From contig CM055899.1 of assembly GCA_029582155.1 (NCBI GenBank), positions 53,291,353 to 53,355,352 on the forward strand: a stretch of 64,000 nucleotides of DNA, written 5' to 3'. The translations under genes were made by a program, and so were the position numbers. The notes beneath the pieces are model-generated. The model was not told the DNA's origin. It saw only the letters and a list, made by a program, of their open reading frames with translations, and made no database searches. Numbering within the stretch: the first letter of the stretch is position 1; the number at the start of each line of letters is the position of its first letter. Positions 12,723-25,496 of this stretch are shown one piece after another. The stretch is from Panopea generosa (Eukaryota > Mollusca > Bivalvia > Adapedonta > Hiatellidae).

Positions 12723-12924
12723 TCCATCTCCATCTGATCTCCATCTCCTATCTCATCCATCCTGTCCATATCCATCTCCAATATATTAGATCCTGTCTCA
12801 TCTCCATCACAAGTACCACCAATGCCATCGTTAACATTACCCGATATTTCATCAACATTATGATCATCAATATTATCACAATCATCATCAATATCAATAT
12901 CATTATCATCATAAATTATCATTA
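12723..12924. repeat. G-poor CAT/ATC triplet tract of the long unit (example)
   Basis: Low-complexity tract of CATCTCC-type heptamers followed by ATC/TCA triplets and terminated by ATTATCATT. Equivalent tracts occupy the same place in all long units. The tract reads on the minus strand as Asp/Asn-rich (GAT), Met/Ile-rich (ATG) or stop-containing frames, and on the plus strand as Ser/Ile/His-rich frames. This explains why similar 60-120-codon open frames recur on both strands in each unit. The minus Asp-rich frame that starts MARTYDF opens on TTG, not ATG. I do not call it a gene. Confidence 0.85.
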
Positions 12925-12936
12925 AGAATCTCTCAC

Positions 12937-12959
12937 TGGTAAAGTCGTAGGTTCGAGCC
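12937..12959 (+). other. tRNA-promoter-like B-box (and weak A-box-like) motif
   Basis: GGTTCGAGCC contains GTTCGAGCC, a full match to the Pol III B-box pattern GWTCRANNC. Just upstream, CTCACTGGTAAAGTCG loosely resembles the D-arm/A-box part of tRNA-derived sequences, but the gap to the B box is far shorter than in a real tRNA. The T-arm does not pair (GTAGG against CAATT), so this is not a tRNA gene. The motif recurs in most long units (for example 30146-30155), with occasional single-base losses. Function is unproven. A remnant of a tRNA-derived SINE head is possible. Confidence 0.35.
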
Positions 12960-15900
12960 AATTGTGGTCCAAAGGCTTTACTTCAGATTGTTGGCTTGTT
13001 ACTTGCAGAATGACTGGTCCTGTGCCGATTTTTGTTCTTGTGGACTGCCCCCATACATAAAAGTGAGATACCATATATAACCAGTAATGTGTTGTAAATG
13101 GTGTTGAACTCATCGCAATAAATTACTGTGTATTAATTTACTTTCTCTATCATATAAAAGTAAACGAAATACTTCAAACGTTTTATATATCAATCATAAC
13201 TATCATTGACAGGTAAATGTACAATTGTATTGAATGATTGTGGAGGCAATTGTAGAAAATACTATAGATTTTATGAAATGAAATGAAATAAAGTATGAAA
13301 CAGTAACACAATTATACCTACAATCATTTCCTTTATCCAGGATTTCCATCTCCATCTGATCTCCATCTCCAATCTCATCCATCCTGTCCATATCCATCTC
13401 TAATATACTAAATCCTGTCTCATCTCCATCTCCAGTACCACCAATACCATCGTTAACATTACCAGGAATTTCATCAACATTATCATCATCAATGTTATCA
13501 CAATCATCATCAGTATCATTATCATCATTAAATATCACTCACTGGAAAACTCGTAGGTTCGAGCCAATTGTGGTCTAAAGGCTTTACTTCAGATTGTTGG
13601 CTTGTTACTTGCAGAATGACAGTGGTCCTGTGACGATTGATGTGCTTCTAGACTGCCCCTATGCATAAAAGTGGGATACCATATATAACCAGTAATGTGT
13701 TGTAAATGGTGTTGAACTCATATCAATAAATTACTGTGTATTAATTTACTTTCTCTATCACATTAAAGTAAACGAAATACTTCAAACGTTTCATATATAA
13801 ATCATAACTATCATTTACAGATAAATGTACAAATGTATTGAATGACTGTGAAGGCAATTTTAGAAAAAAATATAGTTTTTATGAAATAAAATAAAATAAA
13901 GTATGAGATAGTAACACAATTATACCTACAATCATTTGCTTTATCCAGGTTGTTCCATCTCCATCTGATTTCCATCTCCTATCTCATCCATCCTGTCCTT
14001 ATTCATCTCCAATATATTAGATCCTGTCTCATCTCCATCACCAGTACCACCAATGCCATCGTTAACATTACCCAATATTTCATCAACATTATCATCATCA
14101 ATATTATCACAATCATCATCAATATCAATATCATTATCATCATCAATTATCATTAAGTATCTCTCACTGGTAAAGTCGTAGGTTCGAGCCAATTGTGATC
14201 CAAAGGCTTTACTTCATATTGTTGGCTTGTTACTTGCAGAATGACAGTCGTTCTGTGCTGATTTATATGCTTGGGGACTGCACCCATACATTTGAAAGTT
14301 GGATACCATATATAACCAGTAATGTGTTGTACATGATGTTCAACTCAACTCAATAAATTACTGTGCATTAATTGACTGATTATATCACATCAAAGTAAAG
14401 AAAATACTTCAAACGTTTTATATATAAATCATAACTATCATTTACAGATAAATGTACAATTGTATTGAATGATTGTGGAGGCAATTGTAGAAATACTATA
14501 GTTTTTAAGAAATAAAATAAAATATGAGATAGTAACACAATTATACCTACAATCATTTGCTTTATCCAGGTTGTTCCATCTCCATCTGATCTCCATCTCC
14601 AATCTCATCCATCCTGTCCATATCCATCTCCAATATATTAGATCCTGTCTCATCTCCATCTCCAGTACCATCAATGCCATTGTTAACATTACCCGATATT
14701 TCATCAACATTACCATCATCAATATTATCACAATCACCATTAATATCAATATCATTATCATCATCAATTATCATTGAGTTTCTCTCACTGGTAAAGTCGT
14801 AGGTTCGAGCCACTTGTGGTCCAAAGGCTTTACTTCTGATTATTGGCTTGTTTCTTGCAGAATGACAGTGGTCCAGTGCCGATTTATGTGCTGGTGGCCT
14901 GCCTCCATACATAAAAGTGGGATACTATATATAACCAGTAATGTGTTGTAAATGGTGTTGAACTCATCTCAATAAATTACTGTGTTTTAATTTACTTTCT
15001 CTATCACATTAAAGTAAACAAAATACTTCAAACGTTTTATATATAAATCATAACTATCATTTCCAGATAAATGTACAATTGTATTAAATGATTGTGGAGG
15101 CAATTGTAGAAAATACTATAGTTTCTATGAAATTAAATAAAATAAAGTATGAGATAGTAACACAATTATACCTACAATCATTTGCTTTATCCAGGTTGTT
15201 CCATCATCAATTTCTTCCATCCTGTCCATATCCATCTCCAATATATTAGATCCTGTCTCATCTCCATCTCCAGTACCACCAATGCCATCGTTAACATTAC
15301 CCGATATTTCATCAACATTATCATCATCAATTTTATCACAATCATCATCAATATCAATATCATTATCATCATCAATCATCATTAAGTTTCTCTCACTGGT
15401 AAAGTCTTAGGTTCGAGCCAATTGTGATCCAAAGGCTTTACTTCAGATTATTGGCTTGTTTCTTGCAGAATGACAGTGGTCCTGTGCCGATTTATGTCCT
15501 TGTGGACTGCCCCTATGCATAAAAGTGGGATACCATATATAACCAGTAATGTGTTGTAAATGGTGTTGAAGTCATATTAATAAATTTCTGTGTATTAATT
15601 TACTTTCTCTATCACATTAAAATAAACAAAATACTTCAAACGTTTCATATATAAATCATAACTATCATTTACAGATAAATGTACAATTGCATTGAATGAT
15701 TGTGGAGGCAATTGTCGAAATACTATAGTTTTTATGAAATAAAATAAAGAATGAGATAGTAACACAATTATACCTACAATCATTCGCTATATCCAGGTTG
15801 TTCCATCTCCAACTGATCTCCATCTCCAATCTCATCCATCCTGTCCATCACCATCTCCAATATATTAGATCCTGTCTCATCTCCATCTCCAGTACCACCA

Positions 15901-18726
15901 ATGCCATCGCTAACATTACCCGATATTTCATCAACATTATCATCATCAATATTATCACAACCATCATCAATATCATCATAAATTATCATTAAGTATCTCT
16001 CACTGGTAAAGTCGTAGGTTCGAGCCAATTGTGGTCCAAAGGCTTTACTTCAGATTATTGGCTTGTTACTTGCAGAATGACAGTGGTCCTGTGCCGATTG
16101 ATGTGCTTGTGGACTGCCTCCATACATATAAAAGTTGGGATACCATATATAACCAGTAATGTGTTGTAAATGGTGTTGAGCTCATATCAATAAATTATTG
16201 TGTATTAATTTACTGATTATATCACATCAAAGTAAACAAAATACTTCAAACGTTTTATATAAATCATAACTATCATTTACAGATAAATGTACAATTGTAT
16301 TGAATGATTGTGTACGCAATTGTAGAAATACTATAGTTTTTATGAAATAAAATAAAGTATGAGAAAGTAACACAATTATACCTATAATCATTTGCTTTAT
16401 CCAGGTTGTTCCATCTCCAATTTCTTCCATCCTGACCATATGCATCTCTAATGTATTAGATCCTGTCTCATCTCCATCTCCAGTACCACCAATGCCATCA
16501 TTAACATTACCCGATATTTCATCAACATTATCATCATCAATATTATCACAATCATCATCAATGTCAATATCATCATCAATTAGCATTAAGTATCTCTCAC
16601 TGGTTAAGTCGTAGGTTCGAGCCAATTGTGGTCCAAAGGCTTTACTTCAGATTGTTGGCTTGTTACTTGCAGAATGACAGTGGTCCTGTGCCCATTTATG
16701 TGCTTTGGGACAGCCCCCATACATATAGAAGTTGGATACAATATGTAACCTGTAATGTGTTGTACACGATGTTCAACTCAACTCAATAAATTACTGTGTA
16801 TTAATTTACTTTCTCTATCACATCAAATTAAACAAAATACTTCAAGCGTTTTATATAAAAATCATAACTATCATTTACAGATAAATGTACAATTGTACTG
16901 AATGATTGTAGAGGCAATTGTCGAAACACTGTAGTTTTTATGAAATAAAATAAAGAATGAGATAGTAACACAATTATACCTACAACCATTTGCTATATGC
17001 AGGTTGTTCCATCTCCAAATCTCCATCTCCAATCTCATCCATCCTGTCCATATCCATCTCCAATATATTAGATCCTGTCTCATCTCCATCTCCAGTACCA
17101 CCAATGCCATCGCTAACATTACCCGATATTTCATCAACATTATCATCATCAATATTATCACAACTATCATCAATATTATCATAAATTATCATTAAGTATC
17201 TCTCACTGGTAAAATCGTAGGTTCGAGCCAATTGTGGTCCAAATGCTTTACTTCAGATTGTTGGCTTGTTACTTGCAGAATGACAGTGGTCCTGTGCCGA
17301 TTTATGTGCTTGGGGACTGCCCCCATACATATAAAAGTTGGATACAATATATAACCTGCAATGTGTTGTACATGATGTTCAACTCAACTCAATAAAATAC
17401 TGTGTATTAATTTACTGATTATATCACATCAAAGTAAACAAAATACTTCAAACGTTTTATATAAATCATAACTATCATTTACAGATAAATGTACAATTGT
17501 ATTGAATGATTGTGGACGCAATTGTAGAAATACTATAGTTTTTATGAAATAAAATAAAGTATGAGATAGTAACACAATTATACCTATAATCATTTGCTTT
17601 ATCCAGGTTGTTCCATCTCCATCTGATCTCTATCTCCAATATCATCCATTCTGTCCATATCCATCTCCAATATATTAGATCCTGTCTCATCTCCATCTCA
17701 AATACCACCAATGCCATCGTTAACATTACCCGATATTTCATCAACATAATAATCTTCAATATTACCAAAATCATCATCAATATCAATATCATTATCATCA
17801 TAAATTATCATTAAGTATCTCTTACTGGCAAAGTCGTAGGTTCGAGCCAATTGTGGTCCAAAGGCTTTACTTCAGATTATTGACTTGTTTCTTGCAGAAT
17901 GACAGTGGTCCTGTGCCGATTGATGTGCTTCTGGACTGCCCCCATACATAAAAGTGGGATACCATCTATAACCAGTAATGTGTTGTAAATGGTGTTGAAC
18001 TCATCTGAATAAATTACTGTGTATTAATTTAATTTCTCTATCACATTAAAGAAAACGAAATACTTGAAATGTTTTATATATAAATCATAACTATCATTTA
18101 CAGATAAATGTACAATTGTATTGAATGATTGTGGAGGCAATAGTATAAAATACTATCGTTTTTATGAAATAAAATAAAATAAAGTATGAGATAGTAACAC
18201 AATTATACCTACAATCATTTGCTTTATCCAGGTTGTTGCATCTCCATCTGATCTCCATCTCCAATATCAGCCATTCTGTCCATATTCATCTCCAATATAT
18301 TAGATCCTGTCTCATCTCCATCTCCAGTACCACCAATGCCATCGCTAACATTACCCAATATTTCATCAACATTATCATCATCAATATTATCACAACCATC
18401 ATCAATATCATCATCAATTATCATTAAGTATCTCTCACTGGTAAAATCGTAGGTTCGAGCCAATTGTGGTCCAAATGCTTTACTTCAGATTGTTGGCTTG
18501 TTACTTGCAGAATGACAGCAGTCCTGTGCTGATTAATGTCCTTGGGGACTGCTCACATACATATAAAAGTTGGATACCATATATAACCAGTAATGTGTTG
18601 TACATGATGTTCAACTCAACTCAATAAATTACTGTGTATTAATTTACTTTCTCTATCACATCAAAGTAAACAAAATACTTCAAACGTTTTATATATAAAT
18701 CATAACTATCATTTACAGATAAATGT

Positions 18727-21154
18727 ACAATTGCATTGAATGATTGTGGAGGCAATTTTAGAAAATACTATAGTTTTTATGAAATAAAATAAAATAAAGT
18801 ATGAGATAGTAACACAATTATACCTACAATCATTTCCTTTATCCAGGTTGTTCAATCTCCAATCTCTTCCATCCTGTCCATATCCATCTCCAATATATTA
18901 GATCCTGTCTCATCTCCATCTCCAGTACCACCAATGTCATCATTAACATTACCCGATATTTCATCAACATTATCATCATCAATATTATCACAATCATCAA
19001 TAATACCAATATCATTATCATCATCAATTATCATTAAATATCTCTCACTGGTAAAGTCGTAGGTTCGAGCCAATTGTGGTCCAAAGGCTTTACTTCAGAT
19101 TGTTGGCTTGTTTCTTGCAGAATGACAGTGGTCCTTTGCTGATTTATGTGCTGGTGGGCTGCCTCGATACATAAAAGTGGGATACTATATATAACCAGTA
19201 ATGTGTTGTAAATGGTGTTGAACTCATCTCAATAAATTACTGTGTATTAATTTACTTTTTCTATCACATTAAAGTAAACGAAATACTTAAAACGTTTTAT
19301 ATATAAATTATAACTATCGTTTACAGATAAATGTACAATTTTATTAAATGATTGTGGAGGCAATTGTAGAAAATATTATAGTTTTTATGAAATAAAATAA
19401 AATAAAGTATGAGATAGTAACATAATTATACCTACAATCATTTGCTTTATCCAGGTTATTCCATCTCCAATCTCTTCCATCCTGTCCATATCCATCTCCA
19501 ATATATTAGATCCTGTCTCATCTCCATCACCAGTACCACCAATGCCATCGTTAACATTACCCGATATTTCATCAACATTATCATCATCAATATTATTACA
19601 ATCATCATCAATATCAATATCATTTTCATCATAAATTATCATTAAGTATCTCTCACTGGTAAAGTCGTAGGTTCAACCAAATTGTGGTTCAAAGGCTTTA
19701 CTTCAGATTGTTGGCTTGTTTCTTGCAGAATGACAGTGGTCCTGTGACGATTTATGTGCTTGTGGACTGACCTATACGTAAAAGTGGGATACCATATATA
19801 ACCAGTAATGTGTTGTAAATGGTGTTGAACTCATCTCAATAAATTACTGTGTATTAATTTACTTTCTCTATCACATTAAAGTAAACTAAATACTTCAAAC
19901 GTTTTATATATAAATCATAACTATCATTTACAGATAAATGTACAATTGCATTGAATGATTATGAAGACAATTTTAGAAAATACTATAGTTTTTACGAAAT
20001 AAAATAAATAAAGTATGAGATGGTAACACAATTATACCTACAATCATTTCCTTTATCCAGGTTGTTCAATCTCCAATCTCTTCCATCCTGTCCATATCCA
20101 TCTCCAATACATTAGATCCTGTCTCATCTCCATCTCCAGCACCACCAATGTCATCATTAACATTACCCGATATTTCATCAACATTATCATCATCAATATT
20201 ATCACAATCAACAATAATACCAATATCATTATCATCATCAAAAATCATTAAATATCTCTCACTGGTAAAGTCGTAGGTTCGAGCCAATTGTGGTCCAAAG
20301 GCTTTACTTCAGATTGTTGGCTTGTTTCTTGCAGAATGACAGTGGTCCTGTGCTGATTTATGTGCTGGTGGGCTGCCTCCATACATAAAAGTGGGATACT
20401 ATATATAACCAGTAATGTGTTGTAAATGGTGTTGAACTCATCTCAATAAATTACTGTGTATTAATTTACTTTTTCTATCACATTAAAGTAAACGAAATAC
20501 TTCAAACGTTTTATATATAAATCATAACTATCGTTTACAGATAAATGTACAATTGTTTTGAATGATTGTGGAGGCAATTGTAGAAAATATTATAGTTTTT
20601 ATGAAATAAAAGAAAATAAAGTATGAGATAGTAACATAATTATACCTACAATCATTTGCTTTATCCAGGTTATTCCATCTCCAATCTCTTCCATCCTGTC
20701 CATATCCATCTCCAATATATTAGATCCTGTCTCATCTCCATCACTAGTACCACCAATGCCATCGTTAACATTACCCGATATTTCATCAACATTATCATCA
20801 TCAATATTATCACAATCATCATCAATATCAATATCATTTTCATCATAAATTATCATTAAGTATCTCTCACTGGTAAAGTCGTAGGTTCGAGCCAATTGTG
20901 GTCCAAAGGCTTTACTTCAGATTGTTGGCTTGTTTCTTGCAGAATGACAGTGGTCCTGTGCCGATTTATGTGCTTGTGGACTGACCTATACGTAAAAGTG
21001 GGATACCATATATAACCAGTAATGTGTTGTAAATGGTGTTGAACTCACCTCAATAAATTACTGTGTATTAATTTACTTTCTCTATCACATTAAAGTAAGC
21101 GAAATACTTAAAACGTTTTATATATAAATCATAACTATCGTTTACAGATAAATG
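18727..21154. repeat. Two-unit duplication (18727-19941 and 19942-21154)
   Basis: Units at 18727 and 19942, and at 19335 and 20549, pair at a step of about 1214 bp. Shared rare marks are TTGTTCAATCTCC, AATGTCATCATTAAC, GTGCTGGTGGGCTGCCTC, CAGGTTATTCC, CATTTTCATC and GGACTGACCTATACG. The neighbouring units do not share them. Confidence 0.8.
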
Positions 21155-22289
21155 TACAATTGTATTAATGATTGTGGAGGCAATTGTAGAAAATACTATA
21201 GTTTTTATGAAATTAAATAAAATAAAGTATGAGATAGTAACACAATTATACCTACAATCATTTGCTTTATCCAGGTTGTTCCATCTCCAATTTCTTCCAT
21301 CCTGTCCATATCCATCTCCAATATATTAGATCCTGTCTCATCTCCATCTCCAGTACCACAAATGCCATCGTTAACATTACCCGATATTTCATCAACATTA
21401 TCATCATCAATATTATCACAATCATCATCAATATCAATATCATTATCATCATAAATTATCATTAAGTATCTCTCACTGGTAAAGTCGTAAGTTTGGGCCA
21501 ATTGTGGTCCAAATGCTTTACTTCAGATTGTTGGCTTGTTTCTTGCAGAATGACAGTGGTACTGTGCCGATTTATGTGCTTGTGGACTGCCCCCATACAT
21601 AAAAGTGGGATACCATATATAACCAGTAATGTGTTGTAAATGGTGTTGAACTCACCTCAATAAATTACTGTTTATTAATTTACTTTCTCTATCACATTAA
21701 AGTAAACGAAATACTTCAAACGTTTCATATATAAATCATAACTATCATTTACAGATAAATGTACAAATGTATTGAATGACTGTGGAGGCAATTTTAGAAA
21801 AAAATATAGATTTTATGAAATAAAATAAAGTATGAGATAGTAACACAATTATACCTACAATCATTTGCTTTATCCAGGTTGTTTCATCTCCATCTGATTT
21901 CCATCTCCAATCTCATCCATCCTGTCCATATTCATCTCCAATATATTAGATCCTGTCTCATCTCCATCACCAGTACCACCAATGCCATCGTTAACATTAC
22001 CCGATATTTCATCAACATTATCATCATCAATATTATCACAATCATCAATAATATCAATATCATTATCATCATCAATTATCATTAAATATCTCTCACTGAT
22101 AAAGTCGTAGGTTCGAGCCAATTGTGGCCCAACGGCTTTACTTCAGAATGTTGGCTTGTTACTTGCAGAATGACAGCAGTCCTGTGCTGATTCATGTGCT
22201 GGGGGACTGCTCACATACATATAAAAAGTCGGATACCATATATAACCTGTAATGTGTTGTACATGATGTTCAACTCAACTCAATAAATT

Positions 22290-25200
22290 ACTGTGTATCA
22301 ATTTTTTTCTCTCTATCACATTAAAGAAAACAAAATACTTCAAACGTTTTATATATAAATCATAACTATCATTTACAGATCAATGTACAATTGTATTGAA
22401 TGATTGTGGAGGTAACTGTAGAAAATACTATAGTTTTTATGAAATAAAATAAATTAAAGTACGAGATAGTAACACAATTATACCTACAATCATTTGCTTT
22501 ATCCAGGTTGTTCCATCTCCATCAGATCTCCATCTCCAATCTCATCCATCCTTTCCTTATCCATCTCCAATATATTAGATCCTGTCTCATCTCCTTCTCC
22601 AGTACCACCAATACCATCGTTGACATTACCCGATATTTCATCAACATTATAATCATCATCAATATTATCACAATCATCATCAATATCAATATCATAATCA
22701 TCATAAATTATCATTTAGTATCTTCATTGATAAAATAGTAGGTTCGAGCCAATTGTGGTCCAAAGGCTTTACTTCAGATTGTTGGCTTGTTACTTGCAGA
22801 AAGACAGTGGTCCTGTGCCGATTTATGTGCTTGGGGACTGCCTCCATACATATAAAAGTTGGATACCATATATAACATGCAATGTGTTGTACATGATGTT
22901 CAACTCAACTCAATAAATTATTGTGTGTTAATTGACTTATTTTATCATATCAAAGTAAACAAAATACTTCAAACGTTTTATATAAATCATAACTATCATT
23001 TACAGATAAATGTACAATTGTATTGAATGACTGTGGACGCAATTGTAGAAATACTATTATAGTTTTTTTGAAATAAAATAAAGTATGAGATAGTAACACA
23101 ATTATACCTACAATCATTTGCTTTATTCAGGTTGTTCCATCTCCATCTGATCTCCAATATCATCCATTCTGTCCATATCCATCTCCAATATATTAGATCC
23201 TTTCTTATCTCCATCTCAAGTACCACCAATGCCATCATTTTCATTACCCGTTATTTCATCAACATTATCATCATCAATATTATCACATTCATCATCAATA
23301 TCAATATCATTATCATCATTATAAATTATCATTAAGTATCTCTCACTGGTAAAGTTGTAGGTTCGAGCCAATTGTGGTCCAACGGTTTTACTTCAGATTG
23401 TTGGCTTGTTACTTGCAGAATGACAGTGGTCCTGTGCCGATTTATGTGCTTGTGGACTGCCCCCATACATATAAAAGTTGGATACCATATATAACCTGTA
23501 ATGTGTTGTACATGATGTTCAACTCAACTCAATAAATTACTGTATATTAATTTACTTTCTCTATCACATCAAAGTTAAACAAAATACTTCAAACGTTTTA
23601 TATATAAATCATAACTATCATTTACAGATAAATGTACAATTGTATTGAATGATTGTGGAGACAATTGTAGAAATACTATAGTTTTTATGAAATAAAGTAA
23701 AGAATGAGATAGTAACACAATTATACCTACAATCAATGGCTATATCCAGGTTGTTCTATCTCCATCTGATCTCCATCTCCAATCTCATCCATCCTGTCCA
23801 TATCCATCTCCAATATATTAGATCCTGTCTCATCTCCATCTCCAGTACCACCAATGCCATCGTTAACATTACCCGATATTTTATCAACATTATCATCATC
23901 AATATTATCACAATCATCATCAATATCAATATCATCATCAATTATCATTAAGTATCTCTCACTGGTTAAATCGTAGTATCGAGCCAATTGTGGTCCAAAT
24001 GCTTTACTTCAGATTGTTGGCTTGTTACTTGCAGAATGACAGTGGTCCTGTGCTGCTTTATGTGCTTGTGGACTGCCCACATACATAAAAGTGCGATACA
24101 ATATATAACCAGTAATGTGTTGGAAATGGTGTTGAACTCATCTCAATAAATTACTGTGTATCAATTTACTTTCTCTATCACATTAAAGAAAACAAAATAC
24201 TTCAAACGTTTTATATATAAATCATAACTATCATTTACAGATCAATGTACAATTGTATTGAATGATTGTGGAGGTAACTGTAGAAAATACTATAGTTTTT
24301 ATGAAATAAAATAAAATAAAGTACGAGATAGTAACACAATTATACCTAAAATCATTTGCTTTATCCAGGTTGTTCCATCTCCATCAGATCTCCATCTCCA
24401 ATCTCATCCATCCTTTCCTTATCCATCTCCAATATATTAGATCCTGTCTCATCTCCTTCTCCAGTACCACCAATACCATCGTTGACATTACCCGATATTT
24501 CATCAACATTATAATCATCATCAATATTATCACAATCATCATCAATATCAATATCATAATCATCATAAATTATCATTTAGTATCTTCATTGATAAAATAG
24601 TAAGTTCGAGCCAATTGTGGTCCAAAGGCTTTACTTCAGATTGTTGGCTTGTTACTTGCAGAAAGACAGTGGTCCTGTGCCGATTTATGTGCTTGGGGAC
24701 TGCCTCCATACATATAAAAGTTGGATACCATATATAACATGCAATGTGTTGTACATGATGTTCAACTCAACTCAATAAATTATTGTGTGTTAATTGACTT
24801 ATTTTATCACATCAAAGTAAACAAAATACTTCAAACGTTTTATATAAATCATAACTATCATTTACAGATCAATGTACAATTGTATTGAATGACTGTGGAC
24901 GCAATTGTAGAAATACTATTATAGTTTTTTTGAAATAAAATAAAGTATGAGATAGTAACACAATTATACCTACAATCATTTGCTTTATTCAGGTTGTTCC
25001 ATCTCCATCTGATCTCCAATATCATCCATTCTGTCCATATCCATCTCCAATATATTAGATCCTTTCTTATCTTCATCTCAAGTACCACCAATGCCATCAT
25101 TTTCATTACCCGATATTTCATCAACATTATCATCATCAATATTATCACATTCATCATCAATATCAATATCATTATCATCATTATAAATTATCATTAAGTA

Positions 25201-25496
25201 TCTCTCACTGGTAAAGTTGTAGGTTCGAGCCAATTGTGGTCCAACGGTTTTACTTCAGATTGTTGGCTTGTTACTTGCAAAATGACAGTGGTCCTGTGCC
25301 GATTTATGTGCTTGTGGACTGCCCCCATACATATAAAAGTTGGATACCATATATAACCTGTAATGTGTTGTACATGATGTTCAACTCAACTCAATAAATT
25401 ACTGTATATTAATTTACTTTCTCTATCACATCAAAGTAAACAAAATACTTCAAACATTTTATATATAAATCATAACTATCATTTACAGATACATGT
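22290..25496. repeat. ~1.35-kb block repeated 1862 bp apart
   Basis: Blocks at about 22290-23634 and 24152-25496 are nearly identical at an offset of 1861-1862 bp. They share TATCATTTAGTATCTTCATTG, GAAAGACAGTGG, CTATTATAGTTTTTTTG, CCTTTCTTATC and CATCATTTTCATTACCCG. A third copy lies at about 52020-53353, offset about 27857-27866 bp from the second, and that match continues to about 53950. Confidence 0.85.

Larger units (their letters stand above)
12603..13220 (+). repeat. Reference long unit (618 bp) with its modules
   Basis: This copy shows the parts in order. A 10-bp palindrome TACAATTGTA lies at 12602-12611. An AT-rich module follows, with a short AAAAT run near 12657-12669. The G-poor CAT/ATC tract at 12723-12924 has nine G in about 200 bases on the plus strand. 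Then comes CTCACTGGTAAAGTCG with GGTTCGAGCC at 12950-12959. A fairly conserved stretch containing TTACTTGCAGAATGAC leads to CATATATAACC from 13072, AATAAA at 13117-13122 and the palindrome AAACGTTT at 13176-13183. Other copies follow the same order with small insertions and deletions. Confidence 0.9.

Noticed and set aside
12937-12965. tRNA gene
   Set aside because: Only a B-box-like motif is present. The T-arm does not pair, and no anticodon arm or acceptor stem can be formed.
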